A DNA stretch of 64,000 nucleotides. Origin: Pterobdella sp. o SKG-2022 (Eukaryota > Annelida > Clitellata > Hirudinida > Piscicolidae). Positions 11,405 to 21,721 of the stretch are shown piece by piece (position 1 is the first letter of the stretch; every line of letters begins with the position of its first letter). Below the pieces are notes generated by a model. That model ran no database searches. It was not told where the DNA came from and saw only the letters and a program-made list of their open reading frames with translations. The stretch lies in the NCBI GenBank assembly GCA_964035795.1, contig OZ038320.1, positions 20,044,589-20,108,588 on the forward strand, given 5' to 3'. The translations under genes and the position numbers were made by a program.

Positions 11405-13657
11405 ATGAATAACTTCAAAATTTATATAGAAGTTGTTTTTGTTCTGTTTTTTGCCAAGTCTTCTTTGGCAGACAGTGTAAAAGAGGTAGAAGCCCCATTT
11501 TCTCCCAAGTATGAAAACAAGCTTTTTAAAGGATTAAGCAAACAAAAAAGTGAATTGCCAGAAAACAAAGCGATATTTCTATATACACCAAACGTTTCTT
11601 TGAATTGCAAAACTTCTGAGTATGCGGTCAAAGTCCAGTGGTTATACCATGACATAGACGGCAGTTACATGATAAGAACAATCACTGATAATGGAGAAGT
11701 TAGAATGCCTGAAACTTATGCTCTCAACATGTCTTATCCGGGTCAAAACAGTCTCATCATTCTCAATGCTACCATGAAAACTGCTGGAACGTACAACTGT
11801 TTGGTTTCTTACAGTACAATGGACGTTAAAAGTTTTTCTAGTGAAATCAATATAGTAACAGTAAGTAAAAGTACGGGATCAGTTATAGCACCATTCATGT
11901 ATTTTGACTGGAAAGTTTTATACAATGGCAGAATGACACCGTTTATCAAATGCAGCAACGGAAGAGTTTTGAAAGGAATTAAAAAAAATAATACACTTCC
12001 TTATCTTCTATTTTCCAGCTGTTTTAAACCAGAATATTTACCCAAATATTGTGATATATTTTTTAAAGACAAATTTAAAAAACTGACTAGGTTTAAAAGA
12101 TACAAACTTGAAATTATTAAAAATGCCTTCAATAATTTTAAACCTCTTAGAATATATGTGAACAAAATCATAGCAGTGAAAGAACCTAAAGATTTGATAA
12201 TCAGTTTTAATAGAACTCTTAGCCTAGAAATGCTTTGTGAAATTCTTCCACCTCCAAGTGAAATAATATGGACTTTCATGGACATAGAAGAAAAGTGTTA
12301 TCATTTTGATAACTCACCCGACGTTATATCCAGAATACAAAAAACTTCTATGCATTACAAAATTTTTAATAAAAATAGATATTCTTCACGTATAAATTTT
12401 TTTAACCTAGACTACTCTGCAGTGGGCCAAGTGAGGTGCCTTGCTGTCTATGTGAACCAGACTGTCAGTTACAAAACACTTAGCGCTGAAATCGTTATAG
12501 TAACAAAGCTATCTAGTTTTATTGAAATGAATATTCTAAGAGAAGTATCGGAGGGGAAAGAAGTAATGGTGAAATTTATCATATATTATAGTGGAAACCT
12601 CAAACCGATCATAGTTTGTGCCAATTCTGAATTTAGTCCTAAAGATATAAGAAAAGAAAATTATAACTACAGGGTGAGCAAACATTTAATATTTATCTAA
12701 TTATTAAAAATTTTCAATTATTTTTAGGCTGAATTTTATTCTATTCAAGTGATTCCAGTGGTGCCTTATGAATGTGAAGTTAAATTTTTTAATCCTTTTA
12801 CTAAGAAAAAAACCCTTTTTAAAAAAGTGTATATAAAAATTATTGGAAATCTATTTAGGGAATCGAACAAAGCTTTTAATTTTAAAAATAACAAACAAGA
12901 TAATGCTTTAAACAAACGGAAATATCCGATAATATCAAAAAATGATGATTCTCTTTTTGAAAATTATCAGCATGAATTTCCCAAAAATTTAATAGTTAAT
13001 GAAACCACAAAAACTGTGGATTTTCACTGTATGATCAAAGTCTCCATTATCACCTTGAGCTGGACTCTCGAAAGTGCATCAAAGCTACACAGTGGTATCA
13101 TCTACCAAAAAGAATCTGGTATAGCTCAAAACTTTGTCGATTTATTCTCAGTAAATACTTCTTTAGCTGGTCAGCATTCTCTCACAGTTTTACAAGTTTC
13201 TCCTATAACAGCAGGAACTTATACGTGTATTGTAACTTTTCAGAATGAAACTTCAGTTAGTTATCCTGCTGGTTTAGTTATAGCAAATTTTATTGTTCCT
13301 TTGTCACTCAAATACACACCCAACCGAAGAAAAATACTTCTTCACTGTTCAATCAAATTTTGTGGTAACATGCAACCATTTCTTCGTTGTGAAGACCAAT
13401 TAGATCTATATGGAATTATGACCGTTGAAGGAAAGATCAAAAAAGTAGTTTTCGAAAAAGTGATTAACATGACAAGCAGTCCAATAGTATGCTCTCTTTG
13501 GTTCAAGCATTCTCGAGGGGAAGAAATTTTTCACAAAAAACCAATTTTATTAATGGATGCCCCGATGGGTGTAAGAGCTGCAAATGATTTTAGAAATAAA
13601 ATTGCATCACATTATTATTTATACTCAATGCTTTTTACTATTTTGAAATATTTTTAA
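11405..13657 (+). CDS. Secreted three-Ig-module protein B, paralogue of A, exons 11405..12673 and 12728..13657, 732 aa
   Basis: The ATG at 11405 is preferred over the one at 11363 because it starts a clean signal peptide (MNNFKIYIEVVFVLFFAKSS, then LADS). The layout repeats that of protein A. Ig domain 1 has C68, W79 and AGTYNC132. A module follows with GRMTPFIKC183 and paired cysteines. Ig domain 2 has MLC278, W289 and VRC345. A second module starts GNLKPIIVC, and its continuation is encoded after the intron. Ig domain 3 has VDFHC...LSW...AGTYTC, then the module GNMQPFLRC...IVC. The 54-base intron 12674-12727 is phase 0 at the same place as in gene A (...NYR|AEFYS against ...NTN|AVFMS). The C-terminus ends in a hydrophobic stretch (SHYYLYSMLFTILKYF). 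Function is unknown. The genes are clearly diverged duplicates, not an assembly copy. Confidence 0.85.
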
Positions 13658-13789
13658 TAAAACCTATAAAAAATCAAGAAAAAAACGTGCTATAGCTTTT
13701 ACTAGTATATTTTTCAGTATAATAAAAAAGGTATTTTTGTTTATTTCTAATAACCTAGTTTTATTCACAGAATAACGTTTTTTCGATAA

Positions 13790-14029
13790 CCTTTGATAAA
13801 AAAACAACTTAATAACACCCTTTTTGCATCATTCAAGCGTTCTAACACATACACCTCACCGAAAAAAGTTTTGAATTATGTAAAAAAGTTGAAATTAGTA
13901 AAAAAAGATGTTGAAATAATAGGTATTCTATACAAAATGACCAGAGAAAAAGGAAACAGACTTATAATTAAGTTAGTAGATAGGGAAAACGAAGAGAGCA
14001 AAAAGATGATCGTAGGCCGGCATCCTTAA
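13790..14029 (+). CDS. Unassigned 80-codon open stretch, Lys-rich
   Basis: The frame opens after a TAA at 13787 and runs to TAA at 14027-14029. It has no ATG near its start. Its composition looks coding (SPKKVLNYVKKLKLVKKDVE, then IIGILYKMTREKGNRLIIKL). It could be an exon of an unseen gene, the end of a decayed retroelement ORF1-like protein, or chance. It lies 132 bases after Ig gene B but does not continue its frame. I do not recognise the product. Confidence 0.25.
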   Translation, partial: PLIKKQLNNTLFASFKRSNTYTSPKKVLNYVKKLKLVKKDVEIIGILYKMTREKGNRLIIKLVDRENEESKKMIVGRHP

Positions 14030-14267
14030 GAGGTTTCATTTGATGTTAATCTAATAATTTTTATCAAAATATCATCAAAACACAATAAAACCATAGGAAT
14101 TTAAAAAGAATGACAAAATAAGCAGCGTTTCGTAAGGTCACTGGGTTGTTGTTTTGAGAATGTCACATGAAAAATTTGTAGCTTCGGCCTTTTTAAACCC
14201 TAATTTACCCAAAACGAATATCAATTAACTTTTGATTCAATATTTCAAAACATTTGAAACAAGGTAT

Positions 14268-14468
14268 ATGAATAAGATTGCTTCAAAATCAAAACACTCG
14301 AAAAAACATGAAGACTTCATTTTTTGTCACCCAAGATGTTGTTTTAGGCAAGTCAGTAAAAGAAGGTTTGTTCAAGTAGCAGTAATGAGTCCTGTTCAAA
14401 ATAACACTTCAATTTTTTTTTCATACATAGTATTACATTTTTTTAGAAATTTATTTATAATATTGTAA
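14268..14468 (+). CDS. Small open frame with hydrophobic C-terminus, hypothetical
   Basis: This frame of 66 codons starts at ATG 14268 and ends at TAA 14466-14468. The first half is basic (NKIASKSKHSKKHEDF) and contains three cysteines. The last 20 residues are strongly hydrophobic, resembling the tails of the Ig proteins just upstream. It may be a remnant of a third tandem copy, but no Ig motif is visible. Chance is possible. Confidence 0.18.
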   Translation: MNKIASKSKHSKKHEDFIFCHPRCCFRQVSKRRFVQVAVMSPVQNNTSIFFSYIVLHFFRNLFIIL

Positions 14469-16106
14469 AGTTAATTCCAAATTCTTTTTCAAAAGTTAAC
14501 GAGTTTTTTGGTTCTAGCCGACTTATAGACTTATTGAAAGAATCATATAAAAGGTGATGTGAATAGGTCTTATCAATGCAAAAATCGGTGCAATGGAGTA
14601 AAACAATTTTTGAGATACGGTTTATTTTTGATTAGCAACATTCAAATTTAATCCAAACATTTATATTGTTGACTTTTGGATTATTTTGGTAATTGAAGGA
14701 TACAAGCAATGTTTGAGAATTTATCTTCTTTTTGAAGAAATTAAGACCGTTTGATATTCTCATAATTTTTTTTTAATTTTAACGGATAGTTTCAAAAAGC
14801 TGTACACTTTATAGAAGTTTCAATTTTGACTGTATATCTACATCAAAATCTGGTTCTTTAGTTATAAATAAAACCCTTTTTACGTTGTAGAATTGAAATT
14901 AACTTAACTTACTTTTTATTTCAAATTTATCTACTTAATTTGAAACAACTCCGTGATATTTTACACGTCGAGTTTATAAAGTAAATTTGTTCAAAAAAAA
15001 ACCATAACTTTCCATAAGTTATACCTTCTCATAAAACATTAGTATATAATGACGTCTAAATTACCGAAAATTAGTTATTTGAGACAAAATATCTCAAATT
15101 CTCCACTTTAACGTAAAAATCCAAAAGTTATTGAAGACAAAATGAATTTTTTGAAAAATTTTGGAGCTACTATAAAAGATATTTTCAAAGACACATGTAA
15201 CTAGCAAATAATTTTTTCCGATATTGAACTATGAGATTTCATTCAGTTTTAACGAAAAACAACATAATAAAAACTTTTAAATAACAGATTTATCACGTTT
15301 GAAATGACGGTGAAAACGTTTTGAAATGTGAATGTAAAAAACTTGAATAATAGGATAACATTTAAATAATTATTGTCACAAAAACTTGATTATACTAAAA
15401 ACATAAATTAAAATAAACAATTGTGCTTATAAAGTGACTAGGTTGAATGACCAGTTTGGGAAATTAAATAAAAAATCTGCAATCATAAGAGCTGAAAACT
15501 TTTTATATATTAACACAAAAAGTGAGGTAGTTAATACACAAAAATGCTCAAAATTTTGAAAGATAAAAAACAAGTAAAAAAAATGATATGAACTGTGAAA
15601 AAAAGCATTGAGAAGTTTAATAAGAGACTTTTTATTCAAGTTGTATGAAAGAATTGTATATGTTTTGCAATGAAATCCAAAATAAAAAATATTTGAAAAT
15701 AAAATTTTAACAAGATTTTGTTCTGAAAATAATAAAAAAAATTTAAATGAAAGAAAGCAAAAATGGCTATTTTAAAAAAACTAATTTGAAGGTGGTTATT
15801 GAACAAGTAATTTGTAAATAGATATGTAAACAAGAAGTCTCAAATCTAATCATCTTTCAAGTTTATTCATAGTGGTTTATATTTTTAATGAAAATTAGAT
15901 GTACAAATATCCATAAATCTTGAAGTTGGAAAGATAACTATTTAAAATGTTTGAGTAATCATGCAATCACCTGAATTTTAACCTTATTAAAAAAGTCTGA
16001 ATGAGATAAAATTGGAATTATTCATAAATTTGTAATCTTAAAACTTCTTAAAATGAAAAATGACGTCAAAAATACAAATTGGCAATTATGAAAATAAAGC
16101 TTGAGT
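14469..16106. other. Intergenic AT-rich stretch, no gene seen
   Basis: I see no splice-consistent coding exon or named repeat on either strand. Two minus-strand open stretches at 15427-15639 and 15636-15833 are Phe/Tyr-rich products of A/T-rich sequence and lack motifs. Confidence 0.5.
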
Positions 16107-16670
16107 CTAACTTCCACCACATGCTCCAACTTTTAATGAATAAATAGCAGGTATCAAAACTAGATGGAACAAATCAATTGGTTTTAAAAAGTTAACCTGA
16201 ATAGAAAAAACTAAAAAAAAGATTGCTAACAAAAATAATGAAATTCCAACAATACCGAACTTGTTTTGATCATAGTAAGATACAATTAAAATTACTCCAA
16301 AAGACATCACTGCTAAAATTTTGACAGTTAATTCCAAAACTCTTATATTGAATAATTTTTTGGTAACCAACAAAAAACAAGGTATAAATACAAAGTGGAA
16401 TGAAATAATATAACTGATTGGTGATATATATGCAGATGCAATGAGTGAAGGCACAAAAAGAAAGGAGGCAGTTGTAAAATACATATGAAAATTATAAATA
16501 ATCGCTGGTGGATCATCACAAATGAGACGTAGTATGCCAAAAAAAGCCGTGCCTACCACTAATGAACACGTAATAGATAATCTGATACATCCATACTTCA
16601 TAGAATAAGTCAAATATAACATGAATAAGACTAAAAGCAGCTCTGATAGAATAGTGTTCCATTGAATCAT
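16107..16670 (-). CDS. Small multi-pass membrane protein 1, 187 aa, unknown family
   Basis: A single-exon frame runs from ATG at 16670 to the stop at 16107. The product is almost wholly hydrophobic, with about five or six membrane-spanning segments separated by short loops, for example LLLVLFMLYLTYSM, TCSLVVGTAFFGILRLI, a segment containing TASFLFVPSLIASAY, and ILAVMSFGVILIVSYY. It ends in LKVGACGGS. Acidic or polar residues inside the membrane part are few (D53, D54, H58). The upstream neighbour on the same strand encodes a similar-sized protein that ends comparably (VNFLKPIDLF here, IEFLKRVNMV there), suggesting distant tandem paralogues. I do not recognise the family. In this AT-rich background, five ordered hydrophobic segments with a clean ATG argue for a real gene. 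Confidence 0.65.
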   Translation of the reverse strand: MIQWNTILSELLLVLFMLYLTYSMKYGCIRLSITCSLVVGTAFFGILRLICDDPPAIIYNFHMYFTTASFLFVPSLIASAYISPISYIISFHFVFIPCFLLVTKKLFNIRVLELTVKILAVMSFGVILIVSYYDQNKFGIVGISLFLLAIFFLVFSIQVNFLKPIDLFHLVLIPAIYSLKVGACGGS

Positions 16671-16839
16671 TTTCGTAGATGTAAATTTTCTATACGCTCC
16701 AAAACTTTATTTACGATTCCGATGCAGTAGTTTTTCTTCAAATTATATTTTACATATTTTTTCGTTTAACAAGTTTATTATTAACTTATAAAAACTTAAT
16801 AAACAACCAACCGAAATTTAAAAAACAAAACATTAATTT

Positions 16840-17457
16840 TTATCTAGCGTCAAATATACTTTTTTTACCATAATCTTTAAAAACATTCATAAGTGAGCAT
16901 TGAGATAATTGATTTGGATAAATTGACTCAAATAAAAAATATAATGCTAGATTTTTGAGAAAAGGAACCATGTTTACACGTTTTAGAAACTCTATTTCTG
17001 CACCGTCTAGTATTTCAAAAAGTCCCAATAAAATTCCTCCCCAATATCCATAATAATTATCTGTTAAATTTGATTCAAAAATAAAAATTCCTATAGCTAA
17101 AAGGTTTAGAAATAGTATAATATTTTCTTGAGTAAATTTTTGGAAGAAAAAACTTGTGAAGAAAATTGAAAGCATTATTACTGTTAAAAGCATTCGATAA
17201 TTTTTGACAATAACAGGTTCATTTTGAGAGAGAAAAAATACGCAGGTTAAAATACTGACATTCATTGAGATAACTTTTCTTCTAATCCAATCTTCTCTTT
17301 CTATTTGTTGTTTGATGTAGTTAAAAACTAAATTCATGCCTCCAAAGACGTTTAACAAAGAAATAGTAAAAGCTCTGATATTCTCAAATCCGAAGCAATT
17401 TGCAAATAAAGCATAAATGAATGTTACTAAAAAATATATCGCCAATTGCCTGTACAT
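16840..17457 (-). CDS. Small multi-pass membrane protein 2, 205 aa, unknown family
   Basis: A single-exon frame runs from ATG at 17457 to the stop at 16840, 169 bases upstream of membrane protein 1 on the same strand. It has about five or six hydrophobic segments: MYRQLAIYFLVTFIYALFA, AFTISLLNVFGGMNLVF, MNVSILTCVFFL, a segment beginning MLLTVIMLSIFFTSFF, and IILFLNLLAIGIFIF. A charged loop (KQQIEREDWIRRK) follows the second segment. A later motif, YWGGILLGLFEILDGAEIEF, ends in a cluster of acidic residues. The tail KDYGKKSIFDAR is polar. Similar size, order of segments and C-terminal region point to shared ancestry with its neighbour. Function is unknown. The two genes may be co-transcribed. 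Confidence 0.65.
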   Translation of the reverse strand: MYRQLAIYFLVTFIYALFANCFGFENIRAFTISLLNVFGGMNLVFNYIKQQIEREDWIRRKVISMNVSILTCVFFLSQNEPVIVKNYRMLLTVIMLSIFFTSFFFQKFTQENIILFLNLLAIGIFIFESNLTDNYYGYWGGILLGLFEILDGAEIEFLKRVNMVPFLKNLALYFLFESIYPNQLSQCSLMNVFKDYGKKSIFDAR

Positions 17458-17718
17458 TATCTTTAGTAAATTATTTTTAACATACTTGAGCTGAAAACTA
17501 TTTTTGAATACTTAAATAGCTTTCTTACTTTTGAAGTAATTCATAAAAGTGAATTCCATAAATTATTTGCTAATAATTGACCACTTTTAGTCTTCAGAAA
17601 CCATGGTTTCTGCATTGTATAGTATTGGAAGGAAAATTTATTGAAATAGGTGATCAAAAGTGTCATTAATCAGACTCAATAATTAACGATATTATAAAAT
17701 TTGTTTTAATTTTGAAAA

Positions 17719-20632
17719 ATGACACAGAGTACAAAAGATATATTAAGTCGTGTTAGCAAATACTTGAATAAAGACCCCAAAAAACAGACAGATACTGTAA
17801 GAAACTTTAATTTATTTTGATATGCTTTTTTAATTATTTGTTAAGTAACATGATTGTTTTTATTCAATGAATTTAACAGAAAAGTTCTAATAAGCAATGG
17901 GAAAACATAGAAGATATAAGTGATATTTCTATAAATGAAAGCAGTGAAGATAGTTTTCAAGTGGATGATAGAGTCAAAAAATTTATGAAAGCATCTCATA
18001 ATGAGACAGAATCTAAAACTCCAAAAAATGTCCCTGAAATTATAAACAAATTAAAAGAAACAAAAATAAAATCTGATAAAAAACCTCTGAATAATGAAAT
18101 TAACTATGAAACAAAAAAAATTAATCTTGTGAAGAATCCTACCAATAATGTTACAAAAGATTGTGATACATTTAAAAATCCCAAAAATTTGTTTAATTCA
18201 ACAAAATTTGATTCACATACTGAAGAAAAAAACAAGTTCATGAAAACTAATTCAAACTCATCAAAAATGAAGGAGTATTCTAAAATAGAAACAGGTGGTA
18301 ATGAAATTGAAAGAATCAAAAACAACAATGAAAATAAAATTATTTCAAAATTCAGCAAAATTAATGATATGAATGAAAGTTCAGTGTCACAAACTAGCAA
18401 TGAGAGTTATGATAAAAATGAGGATAGCTTTTTTCAAAACATGATTGACATAAAAGATTTAAATGAAGTATTTGATTCAAATGATAAAGGCAATCTGTCT
18501 TCTCATCAAGATGCTAAAAAGGAGTCAACAAAAGATCAACACACAAAACTCAATTCACAAAACAATCTTAAAAATTCATATGAAAATGATTTTGTTGAAG
18601 TTGATGAAAAAAGCAACCTTTCTGAGCTTGAGAAGGATAATAGATTGTCTGATTCTCTAATTACCAAAGATAATAAACAGCTTTCAAGTTTGGATGGTGA
18701 GAAAAACATATTATCAGGTAGTGGTGACAATGCAGTGCATTTTTCATTGAAAGATAAAAAAAATGAAAAAAAACTAGCATCAAAGCAAGACTCTAAACGT
18801 GTTTCTAAAAAAGACATATCTCAAACCATTCAATATGAAAAAAATTTATATAGTTCGACCAATCAGAGCTCAGAAAAAATTAAAAGTTTTACTATTTCTG
18901 ATATAAATCTTCTTGCCAATTTAATTTCAGAAAACATTAAATCAATACTTTCCACTATTGCAACGCCAAATACAAAAGATGAAATATTAAATGGCACTTT
19001 AAATTTTTCCAAACAAAATGGAAACAATCACACTTTAAAAAAAAATTCTTACGCTCAAACTGACCCAATTTCAAACCTGAATATTGAAAAGCATTGGATT
19101 TTGAAGGATGATAATGATTTTTCAAAACAATACAAACCACAAAATGGCTACAGCTTTACTAAATCTCAGAATTATTCTTCATCGTTGCCAAACCAGCCTT
19201 CATTAAACGATGATTACAAATTCTTCTCTCATAACCTATACCATCAATTCAAACTTCCAGATTTTCCAACCTTCATAGAGCCAGAACTTTTAGGTAAATT
19301 ATTAAGTTTTTTCCAAAATAATAATATTTTTTATTTCAACGCTAGTTTCACTACAACTGAAATTTCATTGAAATATATAATGTTGGTGGCAAAACAATGA
19401 TGATGAATGTTGGTGGCAACAGTGCTGGTACGGATTAGATAGTTTGTATGACATTACTCTCTAATGGTAGTTCATGATTTTTTCAAACCTGTCTTGAAAA
19501 GGAAGTGACGTTAGACTCTGATGATGAAGGTTTCATCGATGAAAGCCAATTGGCGAAAAATAATTTTTTACTACTTTCCCAAATCGATCTCTTGAAAATT
19601 TGTTAAACGCAACTTGTGTTTAAATCCTTATTGTCAAAACTAAATCTGCTTTGGTCTTTATAGCTCAGTGGTTGAGCATTAGACTAATCATCTAAAGTTA
19701 CTGGGTTCGATCCCGCGTGGGTTGACAATTACAATCACCATACTGTTCTACAGTGTTTTCACTACATTAAATTTGTAGCAGTGGCCTCAGTTGATTGATT
19801 GGCGTTAAATAAATTATTTATTTATTTTTTTTATAAAATTGACCTACTTTTAATTATTTATTTCATCAGCACCAACCACTCAGCTACACTCTCTTTGGCT
19901 TCTGAACGATATATTCAAAAACCAGCTGAGTTTGTTGGCTGATTTTTTGACCAATCAAAAGCGCCTTCACACTCACGCTCTGCAAATGGACGATTCATAC
20001 TTGTATGAATATACTAATCTTGCCGATGTTGATAAAGTATGTATGTTCAATGAATTTCGAAACATAATCTATGTATGAATCCTGTACGTGAGTTCAATAA
20101 AATTTTTCATAGTTCAAAATAAAATTATTTAAAAATATAAATGCAAATAAAAAATTATGTTAGATATATAATATGTATGTAAAATTCAATTGTATTATTT
20201 TTCGACATAAAAAGCTATAGTTGATTAAGAGGTCATGGTTGTTACAGTTATATTAAAAACTCCAATTATAAACATTACTTGTAATAAATATAGATGTATT
20301 TTTAGTTGAATTATCACACTGAATATCTTCATGGCAGATCATTTCTGGAAGCAAGAGAACAGCCAAACATTAACTTTTTAATGACTTAATTATAGTCATA
20401 TCAATTTATGTTAGTTTATAGCTAATCTTGATTTTTGACGACTTTAAATAATAAACCATATCGTCCATTTAATAAATAATTTTAAAAATATAATTACGTT
20501 CATTGTGCTAAACGCCAAGTCAAGTAATATCATTATTTGAGATACTCAATTATTTTTTTTAAAGCATTGGTGTTTGTTTTATAGGAAAAAATCTTCAAGT
20601 CAATGAAAAGTCTGGAATTTGTTTGCTGGTAA
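17719..20632 (+). CDS. C19orf44-like protein (DUF4614-type C-terminus), 4 exons, 568 aa
   Basis: Exons are 17719-17796, 17880-19293, 19870-20036 and 20585-20632. All junctions agree in phase (0, 1, 0) and have standard signals (GTAAGA/AACAG, GTAAAT/ATCAG, GTATGT/TATAG). The long middle part is low-complexity Ser/Asn/Lys/Asp-rich and probably disordered. Conserved islands match the animal C19orf44 pattern: an N-terminal ISDISINESSEDSF (compare SDVSLEDS), an AQTDP motif near residue 416, and a C-terminal region with LNDIFKNQLSLLADFLTNQK, RLHTHAL and YEYTNLADVDKEKIF that parallels the LKQQLSLTQQFI...RHLHASLL...YHTLEEAKEYI block of DUF4614. The protein ends EFVCW. The molecular role of the family is poorly known. 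If exon 2 were instead read straight through, it would end at 19400 without the conserved C-terminus. Confidence 0.78.
19653..19832 (+). repeat. tRNA-derived SINE in intron 3 of the C19orf44-like gene
   Basis: The head is tRNA-like. An A-box region TAGCTCAGTGGTTGAGCA lies at 19661-19678 and a B-box GGGTTCGATCC at 19703-19713. A 5-bp anticodon-like stem TTAGA/TCTAA closes a 7-base loop CTAATCA. The T-stem and acceptor stem are poorly paired, so a functional tRNA is unlikely. A tRNA-unrelated body follows (19728-19800) and the element ends in an AAATAAATTATTTATTTATT tail. It lies in the host gene's sense orientation inside the 576-base intron 19294-19869. No target-site duplication is obvious. 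Confidence 0.7.
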
Positions 20633-21700
20633 TTTAAGATTTAAGTCGCATTGAAATGAATTTTTCAACAAGAGATTGGGAAAAATGAAAACATTTAATG
20701 GTAGTTTAAAATTGGACCAAGCTTAAGCCTTTTGAGATTTTTTATAATTACAACAGATCTTTAGATACTGGCCAGGGTTCTTTATGGAAGGTTATGTTGA
20801 TTGAGTTAGCAATGCCTGTTAAACAAAATTCAATTGATTTTTCACAAAAAAAAATAGAGGCAAAACTCAAAAAAAGTCTTTAAGCAAAAATTTTTGATTT
20901 TTTTTCAAATTGCATTTAGTTACGTCAAAAAAGTTGAAGATTGTGGTGTTAAGGTTTTGTATGTGATGAAATTGATGTCGATGAGCAGAGTAATAAAAAA
21001 TCTATTTTATTATCAGATTTTGAAATTTTATGGAAATTTTTTTTGAAAAACTCTACAAAAGTAACAAGAGCAAAATTGCAGGCTTATGATGTTTTTTTAA
21101 AATAACCGTTGAGCTTCTCCATAGATGGCATTGGTTTTTTGCGAGTATTTTAATCCTTTTGTGTGAGCATGTGAGCTTTTGTCTGTGTTTTGCTATACAT
21201 TAGTATAAATTTTGGGAAACAGCGATTTTAAATTCTTATTTTTATACATTTACATTGAATGAACGTTTGCGTCGTTTCAAAGGTGAATGTCTAATACTCA
21301 TAACGGGGATTAGCGCGTATGCGTCACGAAAGGAAATATTGATTAGTTCCGAAATAAAGCATATTTTTCAATTGAGTGTCTCACAATTGAAGTTGGGAAG
21401 TGCAGAGTTATTTAGGTGACTGTCAAAAACGTTTCAAGTTAGTGAAATGTTTCTTTATCAGGTCGGTGTTTTAGCAGTAGTCGTTATTTTCACAAGAGAT
21501 TGATACAGGGATAAGGTGGTGGTCAGACAAAGATATTGGAAAACAGTTGTATGATCAACGTTACTTAGTTTTTAGAATGAGAATGCCAAAAAATAAATAA
21601 ATCCATATATTATTGATTCAATTTAATAAGTAGAAAAACTTCAACTGAGACTGACATAATGGTGTTTGGTTGTTGAGAAGAATGATGATGATGATGTAGC
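20633..21700. other. Intergenic AT-rich stretch, no gene seen
   Basis: No exon with convincing splice sites and no recognisable element was found. A slightly less AT-rich patch at 21260-21330 has no identifiable content. Confidence 0.4.
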
Positions 21701-21721
21701 TTATTTATCAGCTTGAGAGTT

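Noticed and set aside
17961..19400. Single-exon 479-aa gene starting at GTG 17961 and ending at 19400
   Set aside because: Upstream exon 17719-17796 and exon 17880 onward join in phase with an ATG, and splicing at 19293 restores a conserved C-terminus; the unspliced end has none.
19653..19727. Functional tRNA gene (AAT anticodon)
   Set aside because: T-stem and acceptor stem do not pair properly, and a body plus A/T-rich tail follow, as in a SINE.
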